From: Marivita sp030148515
Lineage (GTDB): Bacteria > Pseudomonadota > Alphaproteobacteria > Rhodobacterales > Rhodobacteraceae
Length of the DNA: 64,000 nt
Assembly: GCF_048006345.1 (NCBI RefSeq)
Contig: NZ_CP180351.1
Location: 1-64,000 of the forward strand
Reading direction: 5' to 3'
The position numbers were made by a program, and so were the translations under genes. A model generated the notes under the pieces. The model was given only the letters and a program-made list of their open reading frames with translations, did not search any database and was not told the DNA's origin. Positions 42,157-50,899 of the stretch are shown here, one piece after another. Position 1 is the first letter of the stretch; each line of letters opens with the position of its first letter.

Positions 42157-42492
42157 TCAGTCGTCTTTGCAGAACAAGTCGTATACGCATTCCAGCATCT
42201 TGCGCGGTTTGTCATCGGCAAGACGGTAAAAGATTGTCTTGCCATCGCGCCGCGGAATAACCAACCCTTCCAGCCGCAACCGGGACAGCTGTTGCGACAC
42301 CGCAGCCTGACGGGCGGCCAGCAGTTCCTCGAGCTCGGTCACGGATTTTTCGCCGGTGACGAGGTGGCACAGGATCATCAGGCGACCTTCATGGCTGATC
42401 GCCTTGAGGAAATTGGACGCAGTCGTGGCCTTGTCAACGATCCGATCAAGTTCGTCTTCGTTCAGATCTGGACTGAGCTGAGGAAGTGCCAT
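42157..42492 (-). CDS. soxR: ArsR-family sox repressor SoxR
   Basis: A 111-residue winged-helix repressor. AISHEGRLMILCHLVTGEKS and the recognition helix ARQAAVSQQLSRLRLEGLV are visible, with a wing at RRDGKTIFYRL. Three Cys are present: one near residue 43 (ILCHL) and two near the C-terminus (ECVYDLFCKDD). Relatives (SqrR, BigR, Pseudaminobacter SoxR) sense persulfides through a Cys pair. This is not the redox MerR-type SoxR of E. coli. It presumably binds the ATTC-N8-GAAT-like sites listed at 42940, 44342 and 46689. Confidence 0.92.
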   Translation of the reverse strand: MALPQLSPDLNEDELDRIVDKATTASNFLKAISHEGRLMILCHLVTGEKSVTELEELLAARQAAVSQQLSRLRLEGLVIPRRDGKTIFYRLADDKPRKMLECVYDLFCKDD

Positions 42493-42501
42493 GCCGTGCC
42501 T

Positions 42502-42906
42502 CTAGTTCCTGAACGTTTCAGTCCCGGTGGATGATGCGAAGTCTGTGTTGTCCAACAGCAGCTTTGTCAGCAGCGGCCAGAAAAAGTCTTCACCGGGATA
42601 CCCCTCAATACGCGCCTGTTCCTGACCCTCGTTTACCAGAACAAATGTTGGCGTGAAAAGTACGCGACGTGCATAGGTGATGCCTTCCGGCGGTCCCTGA
42701 CGCAAATCTGCACGCAAAAGAGGCGCAAACTTGCCTTCATCCGTTTTGGGATAAGCCGGACCAATTTCTGCGTCCCACCGCTCGCAGTAAATGCAGCCCG
42801 GTTGTTCGACCATAACAAGGAACGGTTCTGCCAGAGCGTCCGAGGACCATGCCGGAAAAACCAATACACCAGTTACAAGCGCGAGGGCGTTCAATGCGTT
42901 CATCAT
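42502..42906 (-). CDS. soxS: Periplasmic thioredoxin SoxS
   Basis: A 134-residue exported thioredoxin-like protein: signal peptide (LNALALVTGVLVFPAWSSDA) and the active site PGCIYCERW. In Paracoccus pantotrophus SoxS reduces and reactivates SoxYZ; it is not the AraC regulator of E. coli. Two adjacent ATGs (42906, 42903) could start it. It ends 9 bp before soxR. Confidence 0.92.
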   Translation of the reverse strand: MMNALNALALVTGVLVFPAWSSDALAEPFLVMVEQPGCIYCERWDAEIGPAYPKTDEGKFAPLLRADLRQGPPEGITYARRVLFTPTFVLVNEGQEQARIEGYPGEDFFWPLLTKLLLDNTDFASSTGTETFRN

Positions 42907-42939
42907 TCACCAATTGACGGCGTCTGGACAAAACACTTA

Positions 42940-42955
42940 ATCTGAATATGTGAAT
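42940..42955. promoter_or_regulatory. candidate SoxR operator A (soxS/soxV)
   Basis: On the minus strand this reads ATTC-ACATATTC-AGAT inside TTATTCACATATTCAGAT. It shares TTATTCAC with operators B and C, but the second half is degenerate (AGAT for GAAT). It lies in the 69-bp divergent gap between soxS and soxV, where SoxR binding is known in Paracoccus. Confidence 0.55.
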
Positions 42956-42975
42956 AATTCAAGGAATCTCCGTCC

Positions 42976-43713
42976 ATGTTCGATATTTCTTTCGCGGGCG
43001 CGGCACTTGCGGGGCTCCTGAGTTTCTTCACGCCCTGCATTCTGCCGATGGTTCCCTTCTACCTGTGCTACATGGCCGGGATTTCGATGAACGAACTGAA
43101 GGGTGAAGAGGATGTACCGCGCGGGGTCGCGTGGAACCTCGTTCTTTCGGCCTGTTTGTTTGCGCTGGGTGTGACGACGATCTTTGTGCTGCTCGGCATG
43201 GGGGCGACGGCGGTGGGGCAAGCCTTTGCCGATTATCGTGAGCCTTTGCGCTATGTCGCGGCGGCGGTGCTTTTGGCATTTGGCCTGCATTTCCTTGGCG
43301 TTGTGCGCATCCCGATCCTTTACCGCGAGGCACGGGTGGAGGCGAAAACCGAACCGACCACGCTGATCGGCGCTTATGTGATGGGGCTGGCCTTCGGGTT
43401 TGGCTGGACGCCCTGCGTCGGCCCGGCGCTGGCCTCGATCCTGATGATCGCGGGCGGGATGGGGGACATCTACCAAGGCGGATTGCTGCTGTTCGTTTAC
43501 GGGCTGGGCATGACCATCCCCTTTGTCATTGCGGCGCTGTTTTCCGGCCCGTTCCTGCGCTGGACCGCCCGCAACCGCAGTTTTCTGGGCTACGCCGAAA
43601 AGGTCATGGGCGGTATGTTGATCCTGTTTGCGGTGCTGATCGCAACGGATACCGTGAACCTGATCGCGGATGCCATGCTACGCTGGTTCCCGAATTGGTC
43701 ATCGCTGGGATGA
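42976..43713 (+). CDS. soxV: CcdA-family membrane thiol transporter SoxV
   Basis: A 245-residue protein with six membrane helices. The redox Cys pair is in helix 1 (LLSFFTPCILPMVPF) and helix 4 (GFGWTPCVGPALASIL). It carries electrons from cytoplasmic thioredoxin to the periplasm, where SoxW or SoxS use them to keep SoxYZ reduced. The first gene of the rightward run, divergent from soxS. Confidence 0.94.
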   Translation: MFDISFAGAALAGLLSFFTPCILPMVPFYLCYMAGISMNELKGEEDVPRGVAWNLVLSACLFALGVTTIFVLLGMGATAVGQAFADYREPLRYVAAAVLLAFGLHFLGVVRIPILYREARVEAKTEPTTLIGAYVMGLAFGFGWTPCVGPALASILMIAGGMGDIYQGGLLLFVYGLGMTIPFVIAALFSGPFLRWTARNRSFLGYAEKVMGGMLILFAVLIATDTVNLIADAMLRWFPNWSSLG

Positions 43714-43739
43714 CCGTCAACCGAGGAGGAGGAAGGAAG

Positions 43740-44318
43740 ATGAAACATTTTCTGGCAGGCGCATTGGCGCTGGTGATGGCGCTTCCGGTGGCGGCGGCAG
43801 AGCTTGGGGATGACGGTTTGCACAAGCAGCCGTGGATGCGCGACACATTCAAGGATCTGCGCGAGGACCTTGGTGAAGCGAATGCCGAGGGCAAGCGGCT
43901 GGTGCTGTTTTTCGAACAACGTGGATGCATCTATTGCGAGAAGATGCACAAGGAGGTGTTCTCGGATGCCACGGTCAGCGATTTCATCGCCGAGAACTAT
44001 TTCGTGGTGCAATTGAACCTGCATGGCGACATCGAAGTCACCGACTTTGATGGTGAGGTTCTGTCCGAGAAAGACATGGCCCGAAAGTGGCGAGTGCTCT
44101 TCACACCGAACATCGTTTTCCTGCCGGAAGAGGTGCCAGAGGACCAAAACGCGCTCGAAGCGTCCGTTGCAGTGATGCCGGGCGCCTTTGGCAAGGGGAC
44201 CACTTTGGACATGTTTACATGGGTTGTTGAAAAGCGCTACATGCCTGAATTTGAAGAGGATTTTCAGCGCTACCATGCACGCCGGATTCAGGAGCGCAGC
44301 AACGGAAGCACCGACTGA
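43740..44318 (+). CDS. soxW: Periplasmic thioredoxin SoxW
   Basis: A 192-residue exported thioredoxin-like protein. Signal peptide MKHFLAGALALVMALPVAAA; active site RGCIYCEKMHKE. GAGGAGGAAGGA precedes the ATG at 43740. It lies 26 bp after soxV and is its likely partner. The active site CIYC is identical to that of SoxS, so the two may be redundant. Confidence 0.92.
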   Translation: MKHFLAGALALVMALPVAAAELGDDGLHKQPWMRDTFKDLREDLGEANAEGKRLVLFFEQRGCIYCEKMHKEVFSDATVSDFIAENYFVVQLNLHGDIEVTDFDGEVLSEKDMARKWRVLFTPNIVFLPEEVPEDQNALEASVAVMPGAFGKGTTLDMFTWVVEKRYMPEFEEDFQRYHARRIQERSNGSTD

Positions 44319-44341
44319 TCCTGCGACATTCATACTCAATT

Positions 44342-44357
44342 ATTCACTTCTGTGAAT
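44342..44357. promoter_or_regulatory. candidate SoxR operator B (soxW/soxX)
   Basis: ATTC-ACTTCTGT-GAAT, an exact ATTC-N8-GAAT site with an inner GTGAAT/ATTCAC dyad, lies 24 bp after soxW. A possible -10 (TATACA, 44393-44398) and the soxX ATG at 44447 follow. Confidence 0.7.
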
Positions 44358-44446
44358 TTGTTGTTGCGTGAATCAAGGTCAGTGGCCTACGGTATACAAA
44401 GCCATATGTCAGCTCGGTCAACGTATCGGGCGGTAAGGGAGGGACA

Positions 44447-44926
44447 ATGAAGCTAACAGGTATTTCCGCAGCTGTCGTGATTTTCGCGACGGCAGCCATC
44501 GCCAACCCGATCACTCCGGGTGAGGTGCAATTCGACGACTACGGCGCGATCGCGGCATCGTTGTCGGGTGTCGAGGGCGACGCAGCCAACGGCGCCAAAA
44601 TCATGACCAATCGCGGCAAGGGCAACTGCGTGGCCTGCCATGCGGTAACCGCGCTAAGCGATGCTCTTTTCCATGGCGAGGTCGGTCCGACACTTGATGG
44701 TATCGCGGATTACCGCAGTGCCGAAGAACTGCGCGGCATCGTGGCCAACGCCAAGATGACGTTCGAAGGCAGCGTGATGCCCGCCTTCTACAAGACCAGC
44801 GGATTCATCCGCCCCGGTGATGGTTACACCGGTAAAGGTGCAAAAGAAGAAGACCTGACGCCCATTCTGACGGCGCAGGAAATCGAAGATGTGGTGGCGT
44901 TCCTGCTGACGCTGAAGGGCAGCTGA
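44447..44926 (+). CDS. soxX: Sulfur-oxidising cytochrome c subunit SoxX
   Basis: A 159-residue exported monohaem cytochrome. Signal peptide (KLTGISAAVVIFATAAIA), haem site CVACH (61-65), and the distal Met in SVMPAFYKT. With SoxA it forms SoxXA, which conjugates thiosulfate to the SoxY Cys oxidatively. It starts the soxXYZA unit. Confidence 0.95.
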   Translation: MKLTGISAAVVIFATAAIANPITPGEVQFDDYGAIAASLSGVEGDAANGAKIMTNRGKGNCVACHAVTALSDALFHGEVGPTLDGIADYRSAEELRGIVANAKMTFEGSVMPAFYKTSGFIRPGDGYTGKGAKEEDLTPILTAQEIEDVVAFLLTLKGS

Positions 44927-44955
44927 GCTGCTGTCACTGAATTAGGAGATAAGAC

Positions 44956-45372
44956 ATGGATTTCACGAGACGCGAAACCTTGGCACTCACGGGGGCAGCG
45001 GCGCTGACCTTCGTCCTGCCGTTCCGCGCCAACGCTGCGGTTGACGATGCGATCGCAAATTTCACCGGTGGTGCCGCTGTTGGCGATGCCGGTGTTGAAC
45101 TGACCGCCCCCGAGATTGCCGAGAACGGCAACACGGTTCCGATTTCGGTGTCGGCACCCGGCGCAACGGCGATCATGATTCTGGCCGCAGGCAACCCGAC
45201 ACCCGGCGTTGCAACGTTCAACTTTGGCCCGCTCGCCGCGTCCCAATCCGCCAGCACGCGTATGCGTCTTGCCGGTACCCAGGACGTTATCGCCATCGCC
45301 AAACTGGCCGATGGCAGCTTTGCCCGCAGCTCGAAGACCGTGAAGGTCACAATCGGCGGCTGTGGCGGCTAA
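44956..45372 (+). CDS. soxY: Thiosulfate carrier subunit SoxY
   Basis: A 138-residue protein exported by Tat (TRRETLALTGAAALTFVLPF). The swinging arm ends in GGCGG with the carrier Cys136. All Sox intermediates are covalently held on this Cys. It is 29 bp after soxX and is followed by its partner soxZ. Confidence 0.97.
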   Translation: MDFTRRETLALTGAAALTFVLPFRANAAVDDAIANFTGGAAVGDAGVELTAPEIAENGNTVPISVSAPGATAIMILAAGNPTPGVATFNFGPLAASQSASTRMRLAGTQDVIAIAKLADGSFARSSKTVKVTIGGCGG

Positions 45373-45403
45373 CGGTCAACAGACAGATTTCAGGAGATAA
45401 AAC

Positions 45404-45730
45404 ATGGCATCCGGTGTAAAACCCCGCGTCAAGGTTCCCAAGTCCGCCTCTGCTGGCGAAGCAATCGTCATCAAGACGTTGATCAGCCATCCGATGGAAT
45501 CGGGCCAGCGCAAAGACAGCAGCGGCAATCCGATCCCGCGCTCGATCATCAACCGCTTCACCTGCGAGTTCAACGGCCAGAGCGTGATTGACATCACGAT
45601 GGAACCGGCGATTTCGACCAACCCGTATTTCGAATTCGAGGCCACTGTGCCCGAAGCCGGTGATTTCGCGTTCACCTGGTACGACGATGACGGGTCCGTC
45701 TACAACGATACACAATCCATCGCGGTCTGA
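45404..45730 (+). CDS. soxZ: Thiosulfate carrier subunit SoxZ
   Basis: A 108-residue immunoglobulin-like protein without a signal peptide: VKPRVKVPKSASAGEAIVIK, LISHPMESGQRKDSSGNPIP and FAFTWYDDDGSVYNDTQSIA. It forms the SoxYZ heterodimer and probably reaches the periplasm with SoxY by Tat. Typical length. Confidence 0.97.
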   Translation: MASGVKPRVKVPKSASAGEAIVIKTLISHPMESGQRKDSSGNPIPRSIINRFTCEFNGQSVIDITMEPAISTNPYFEFEATVPEAGDFAFTWYDDDGSVYNDTQSIAV

Positions 45731-45788
45731 GCAGAAGCTCCTTCCTGTCCCGGTTCACGGGGCAGGGATAATTTTGGGAGGGAACAGA

Positions 45789-46640
45789 ATGAAATATAAG
45801 GCAATGACAGCGTTCGCCGCGCTGGCCATCTCGGCCCCGATGCTTTTCGCTGGCGGAGCGGATGACGATACGCTGTCCATCGACGGCGAGGTCATGATCT
45901 CCAAGACTGCGGCACCCGCGCATATGGCAGAGACAGGCATCGACACCATCATCTCGGGCTGGCACTTCCGGGAAGATGACACCCAGGCGATGCAGACGGA
46001 CACCTTTGATAACCCCGGCATGATCGCCGTGGATCAGGCGATCGACGCATGGAACACCGTCGAAGGCACGGCTGAAAAGTCCTGCGCCTCGTGTCACGAA
46101 GGCCCCGAGAGCCTTGCCGGTGTCCGTGCGGTGTACCCCAAGTGGAACGCCGAAGCCGGTGAGATGCGGACGCTTGCGATGCAGGTCAACAACTGCCGCA
46201 CCGAACAGATGGGTGCCGAAGCTTACAAATATGACGGCGCACAGATGACTGCGATGGAGGCCCTGATCTCTGTCCAGTCGCGTGGTATGCCTGTGAACGT
46301 GGCCATCGACGGTCCTGCCGCAGAATACTACGAGAAGGGCAAGGAAATCTATTACACCCGCTACGGTCAGCTCGAGCTGTCCTGCGCGAACTGCCATGAA
46401 CAGAACTACGGCAACTACATCCGTGCCGACCACCTGTCTCAGGGTCAAATCAACGGTTTCCCGACCTATCGTCTCAAGAACGCAGGTCTCGTACAGACAC
46501 ATAACCGCTTCCGCGGCTGTATCCGTGACACCCGCGCCGAGACATTTGCAGTCGGCTCATCGGAATTCATTGCGCTCGAAGTCTATGTCGCCTCGCGCGG
46601 CAATGGCCTGAGCGTCGAAGGTCCGTCGGTCCGTCAATAA
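45789..46640 (+). CDS. soxA: Dihaem cytochrome SoxA
   Basis: A 283-residue exported dihaem subunit of SoxXA. Haem motifs are CASCH (about 99-103) and CANCH (about 199-203). FRGCIRD (Cys about 244) is the active-site Cys ligand that becomes a persulfide. The signal peptide is AMTAFAALAISAPMLFAGGA. Both haem sites are present, as in the Paracoccus form. The ATG at 45789 follows GGGAGG. An intrinsic terminator follows. Confidence 0.96.
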   Translation: MKYKAMTAFAALAISAPMLFAGGADDDTLSIDGEVMISKTAAPAHMAETGIDTIISGWHFREDDTQAMQTDTFDNPGMIAVDQAIDAWNTVEGTAEKSCASCHEGPESLAGVRAVYPKWNAEAGEMRTLAMQVNNCRTEQMGAEAYKYDGAQMTAMEALISVQSRGMPVNVAIDGPAAEYYEKGKEIYYTRYGQLELSCANCHEQNYGNYIRADHLSQGQINGFPTYRLKNAGLVQTHNRFRGCIRDTRAETFAVGSSEFIALEVYVASRGNGLSVEGPSVRQ

Positions 46641-46647
46641 TCTCAAG

Positions 46648-46676
46648 GCCCGCGCTGGCAACGGCGCGGGCTTTTT
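46648..46676 (+). terminator. intrinsic terminator after soxA
   Basis: GCCCGCGC-TGGCAACG-GCGCGGGC is an 8-bp perfect stem followed by TTTTT, 7 bp after the soxA stop. It separates soxXYZA from soxBCD. Confidence 0.88.
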
Positions 46677-46688
46677 CCCATCCAACTT

Positions 46689-46704
46689 ATTCACACATGC
46701 GAAT
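46689..46704. promoter_or_regulatory. candidate SoxR operator C (upstream of soxB)
   Basis: ATTC-ACACATGC-GAAT, preceded by TT as in operators A and B, lies 12 bp after the soxA terminator and 30 bp before the soxB ATG. The position suggests control of a soxB promoter. Confidence 0.65.
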
Positions 46705-46734
46705 GTGTGACCGGAAATCCAAGAAGGCCTTCCC

Positions 46735-48432
46735 ATGATCTCACGTCGCGATTTCCTTCAGGTGTCGATGGCCGCATCCGCGCTTGTCGGCGCATCTGGT
46801 TTCGGCAACTGGTCCCGTCTGGCAGCGCAACAGGCGCTGACTCAGGATCAGCTTTTGCAGTTCGACACCTTTGGCAATGTCTCGTTGATCCACGTCACTG
46901 ACATTCACGCCCAGCTCAAGCCGATCTACTTCCGCGAGCCGTCGGTGAATATCGGTGTCGGTGACAACCGCGGTGCCGTGCCACATGTCACCGGGGCCGA
47001 TTTCCGCAAGCTTTACGGCATCGATGACGGCAGCCCCTCCCACTACGCGCTCAGCTCTGGCGATTTCTCCTCCCTGGCCAAAGCTTATGGGCGCGTCGGC
47101 GGCTTGGATCGCGTGGCCACTGTGGTCAACGCGATCCGGGCCGATCGCCCGGATGCTCTGCTGCTGGATGGCGGTGATACGTGGCACGGGTCCTATACCT
47201 GCTACCACACCGAAGGGCAGGACATGGTCAACGTGATGAACCAGCTTCTCCCGGATGCGATGACCTTCCACTGGGAATTCACGCTTGGTTCGGCCCGCGT
47301 TCAGGAGATCGTCGAAGGTCTGCCTTTCGCGGCACTCGGTCAGAACATCTTTGACGCCGAATGGGACGAACCGGCCGAGCTGTTCCCACCCTACCAGTTC
47401 TTTGAACGGGGTGGTGTGAAGATCGCCGTGATCGGTCAGGCCTTCCCCTATATGCCGATTGCAAACCCCGGCTGGATGTTCCCGGAATACTCCTTCGGTA
47501 TCCGTGACGAGAACATGCAGATGATGGTCGACGAAGTGCGTGCACAAGGCGCCGAATGCGTCGTCTGCCTCAGCCACAACGGGTTCGACGTTGACAAGAG
47601 CATGGCCAGCAAAGTGACAGGCATCGACGTGATCCTGTCCGGACACACGCACGACGCTCTGCCCGAGCCGGTTCTGGTGGGTGAGACGATCATCGTGGCC
47701 TCTGGCTCCAACGGCAAATTCGTCAGCCGCGTCGATCTCGACATCCAGAACGGCCGCATGATGGGCTTCCGCCACAAGCTGATCCCGATCTTCTCGGACG
47801 TGATCACGCCCGATCCCGAGATGACCGCGCTCATCGACGAACAGCGCGCGCCTTACAAGGCCGAGCTGGAAGAGGTGATCGGCCAGACCGACAGCCTTCT
47901 GTACCGTCGTGGCAACTTCAACGGCACATGGGACGACCTGATTTGCGATGCGCTGATGAGCGAACGCGAGGCCGACATCGCGCTTTCGCCGGGCGTGCGT
48001 TGGGGGCCAAGCCTGATCCCCGGTGACAACATCACCCGCGAGGATATCTGGAACGTCACCTCCATGACTTACGGCAAAGCCTACCGATCCGAGATGACCG
48101 GCGAGTTCCTCAAGATCATCCTCGAAGACGTGGCCGACAACATCTTCAACCCTGATCCCTACTACCAGCAGGGTGGCGACATGGTGCGTATCGGGGGCAT
48201 GGGCTACCGCATCGACGTGCAGAAGCCGCAGGGCGAACGCATCACCGATATGGTGCTGCTCAAGACCGGCGAAGCCATTGATCCGGCGAAGAATTATGTC
48301 GTCGCAGGCTGGGCGTCGGTCAACGAAGGTACCGAAGGTCCGCAAATCTGGGACGTGGTCGAAGCACATATCAAAAAGCTTGGCACCGTCACCGTTCAAC
48401 CCAATGACAGCGTCACCGTCGTGGGCGCGTAA
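46735..48432 (+). CDS. soxB: Thiosulfohydrolase SoxB
   Basis: A 565-residue exported di-manganese hydrolase (Tat signal MISRRDFLQVSMAASALVGA) that releases sulfate from SoxY-bound sulfonate. Metal and catalytic motifs: VTDIHAQLKPI, LDGGDTWHGS (about 144-153), LSGHTHDALP (about 301-310) and RRGNFNGTWDD. Full length for the family. It is the first gene after operator C and opens soxBCD. Confidence 0.97.
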   Translation: MISRRDFLQVSMAASALVGASGFGNWSRLAAQQALTQDQLLQFDTFGNVSLIHVTDIHAQLKPIYFREPSVNIGVGDNRGAVPHVTGADFRKLYGIDDGSPSHYALSSGDFSSLAKAYGRVGGLDRVATVVNAIRADRPDALLLDGGDTWHGSYTCYHTEGQDMVNVMNQLLPDAMTFHWEFTLGSARVQEIVEGLPFAALGQNIFDAEWDEPAELFPPYQFFERGGVKIAVIGQAFPYMPIANPGWMFPEYSFGIRDENMQMMVDEVRAQGAECVVCLSHNGFDVDKSMASKVTGIDVILSGHTHDALPEPVLVGETIIVASGSNGKFVSRVDLDIQNGRMMGFRHKLIPIFSDVITPDPEMTALIDEQRAPYKAELEEVIGQTDSLLYRRGNFNGTWDDLICDALMSEREADIALSPGVRWGPSLIPGDNITREDIWNVTSMTYGKAYRSEMTGEFLKIILEDVADNIFNPDPYYQQGGDMVRIGGMGYRIDVQKPQGERITDMVLLKTGEAIDPAKNYVVAGWASVNEGTEGPQIWDVVEAHIKKLGTVTVQPNDSVTVVGA

Positions 48433-48452
48433 CTTCAACCGGAGTATGAGAT

Positions 48453-49727
48453 ATGTCTGATATGCTCAAACCCTCCCGCCGCGCGTTTCTGCGGGCCTCT
48501 GCCGCGGCTGCGGCGGGGCTGACTGCAGCGGGCGCTGCGCGGGCCAATGGTCCCGATCCGCTGATCACCGAAGTGCAGGAATGGGCCACCGTGTTCGGCG
48601 ATGGCGTTGACGCCACGCCGTACGGTCTGCCGATCCAGTATGAAAGCGATGTGGTGCGCCGCAATGTGGAATGGCTGACCGCCGACACCACCAGCTCGAT
48701 CAACTTCACACCCATTCACGCGCTGGATGGTACGATCACCCCGCAGGGCTGTGCGTTTGAACGCCATCACTCGGGGGCCATCGAGCTGCGCAAGGAAGAT
48801 TACCGTCTGATGATCAATGGCTTGGTCGATACGCCTCTGGTGTTCACCTATGCCGATCTCGAACGCTTCCCGCGCGAAAACCACGTCTATTTCTGCGAAT
48901 GTGCGGCGAACACGGGCATGGAATGGGCAGGCGCGCAGCTCAATGGCGCGCAGTTCACCCACGGCATGATCCACAACATGGAATATACCGGCGTGTCCCT
49001 GCGTACCCTTCTGAACGAAGCGGGCCTTGGCGCGGCGGGCGATCTGGCTGACAAATGGGTCTATGTCGAAGGCGCGGATGCGTCCTCGAACGGGCGATCC
49101 ATCCCGATGGACAAGGCGCTGGACGATGTTCTGGTGGCGTTCAAGGCGAACGGTGAAGCGCTGCGCAAAGAGCACGGCTACCCGGTGCGTCTGGTTGTTC
49201 CCGGTTGGGAAGGCAACATGTGGGTCAAATGGATCCGCCGCATTGAGGTCACGGCAAACGCGGTCGAAAGCCGCGAGGAAACGTCGAAATACACCGACAC
49301 GCTGGCCGATGGGACAAGCCGCAAGTGGACATGGGTGATGGACGCGAAATCCGTCGTCACCTCACCCAGCCCGCAATCCCCCATCACGCATGGCGCGGGT
49401 CCGCTGGTCATCACCGGTCTTGCATGGTCGGGCCATGGCGCGATCACCCGCGTGGACGTGTCCAAGGACGGCGGCAAGACATGGGAAACCGCGCGTCTGG
49501 CCAAGCCGGGCGAGAAGATGGCACTGACCCGCTTCTATCTCGACACCGAATGGAACGGCGAGGACATGCTGCTCCAGTCGCGGGCAATGGACGAAACTGG
49601 ATATGTTCAGCCGACCAAAGCGCAACTGCGCGAAGTGCGCGGCGAGAACTCGATCTATCACAACAACTGCATCCAGACGTGGCACGTCAAACCCAACGGG
49701 GAGGCCGAAAATGTCGAAGTCTCTTAA
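48453..49727 (+). CDS. soxC: Sulfane dehydrogenase molybdenum subunit SoxC
   Basis: A 424-residue Moco protein of the sulfite oxidase family, exported by Tat (SRRAFLRASAAAAAGLTAAG). FERHHSG and YFCECAANTGMEW (molybdenum Cys about 149) are visible, plus the C-terminal Ig-like dimerisation domain (GHGAITRVDVSKDGGKTWET). With SoxD it oxidises the sulfane sulfur on SoxY, so this organism should fully oxidise thiosulfate without storing sulfur globules. It overlaps soxD by 17 bp. Confidence 0.96.
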   Translation: MSDMLKPSRRAFLRASAAAAAGLTAAGAARANGPDPLITEVQEWATVFGDGVDATPYGLPIQYESDVVRRNVEWLTADTTSSINFTPIHALDGTITPQGCAFERHHSGAIELRKEDYRLMINGLVDTPLVFTYADLERFPRENHVYFCECAANTGMEWAGAQLNGAQFTHGMIHNMEYTGVSLRTLLNEAGLGAAGDLADKWVYVEGADASSNGRSIPMDKALDDVLVAFKANGEALRKEHGYPVRLVVPGWEGNMWVKWIRRIEVTANAVESREETSKYTDTLADGTSRKWTWVMDAKSVVTSPSPQSPITHGAGPLVITGLAWSGHGAITRVDVSKDGGKTWETARLAKPGEKMALTRFYLDTEWNGEDMLLQSRAMDETGYVQPTKAQLREVRGENSIYHNNCIQTWHVKPNGEAENVEVS

Positions 49728-50892
49728 TCTTTTCGGCGGAACTGCACTCGGCACCGTGGCCGTCCTGACAATGGCGGTGAACTTTGCCGACCGCAACATC
49801 GCGGGGTTCCCGGAAAACCCGCCGGTGATGACGGCGATTGCACCGCCCGTGGTGTCGAGCGGTCTGGTCGCTGCAGCGAATGCCTCGACAGGCGCAGGTG
49901 AAGGCAAATTCGGCCTTGGACGCCCTGCGCTGGCGGAAGAAATCGCGGCGTGGGACCTCGATGTGAGTCCGGATGGAACGGGCCTTCCGGTTGGCTCCGG
50001 GTCTGTCGAAGACGGCGAAATGATCTTCTCTGAGAACTGCGCGGTCTGTCACGGTGAGTTTGCCGAAGGTGTCGACAACTGGCCGGAACTGGCGGGCGGC
50101 GAAGGCACGCTCGCAGACGCGGACCCGGTCAAGACCGTGGGCAGCTATTGGCCCTACCTGTCGACCGCATGGGACTACGTCCACCGCTCCATGCCTTACG
50201 GCAATGCGCAGACGCTTACCAATGACGAGGTGTACGCCATCGTTGCCTATATCCTCTATTCCAACTTCATCGTGGATGACGATTTCGTTCTGTCGAACGA
50301 GAACTTCCTCGAGGTCGAGATGCCGAACGCAAATGGCTTCATCATCGACGACCGGGCCGAGACCGAATACACGATCTGGCGCACCGAGCCTTGCATGGAA
50401 AACTGCAAGGAGACCGTCGAGATCACCATGCGCGCGACCGTGCTGGATGTGACGCCCGAGGAAGAGGGCGCTGAAGCCGCCACCGAGGCACCAGCAGTTG
50501 TCGAGACCGCCGCTGTTGCGGAACCCGTTGCCGAAGCAGCCGAGGCCGCGCCTGTCGCAGTGGCTGCCGCAGCCGGCCCGGACCCCGAACTGGTGGCCGC
50601 CGGTGAAAAGGTCTTCGGCAAGTGCAAGGCTTGCCATCAGGTTGGTGACGGTGCGCAAAACCGGTCGGGTCCTGCGCTGAACGGCATCGTTGGCGCAGAC
50701 ATCGCCTCGGTCGATGGGTTCAAGTATTCCAAGACGCTTGCCGAAATGGAAGGCAACTGGACTCCGGAAAATCTTGCAGCCTTCCTTGCTGACCCGCGTG
50801 GCTATGCAAAAGGCACCAAGATGAGCTTTGCCGGCCTGAAGAGCGACGACGACATCGCGGCTGTCTCGGCCTATCTTTCTACCTTCGAATAA
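49711..50892 (+). CDS. soxD: Sulfane dehydrogenase dihaem cytochrome SoxD
   Basis: A 393-residue dihaem c-type cytochrome. The N-terminal signal or anchor is NLFGGTALGTVAVLTMAVNF. Haem sites are CAVCH (about 110-114) and CKACH (about 305-309). The second domain is c2/c550-like (GPALNGIVGADIASVDGFKY), joined by a long Ala/Glu/Pro-rich linker. It takes electrons from SoxC. The ATG at 49711 lies within the end of soxC after GGGGAGG. Confidence 0.95.
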   Translation: MSKSLNLFGGTALGTVAVLTMAVNFADRNIAGFPENPPVMTAIAPPVVSSGLVAAANASTGAGEGKFGLGRPALAEEIAAWDLDVSPDGTGLPVGSGSVEDGEMIFSENCAVCHGEFAEGVDNWPELAGGEGTLADADPVKTVGSYWPYLSTAWDYVHRSMPYGNAQTLTNDEVYAIVAYILYSNFIVDDDFVLSNENFLEVEMPNANGFIIDDRAETEYTIWRTEPCMENCKETVEITMRATVLDVTPEEEGAEAATEAPAVVETAAVAEPVAEAAEAAPVAVAAAAGPDPELVAAGEKVFGKCKACHQVGDGAQNRSGPALNGIVGADIASVDGFKYSKTLAEMEGNWTPENLAAFLADPRGYAKGTKMSFAGLKSDDDIAAVSAYLSTFE

Positions 50893-50899
50893 TACTTAA

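Noticed and set aside
46741..48438. A 565-codon minus-strand frame opposite soxB
   Set aside because: Almost exactly antisense to soxB, with no motifs; a codon-bias artefact.
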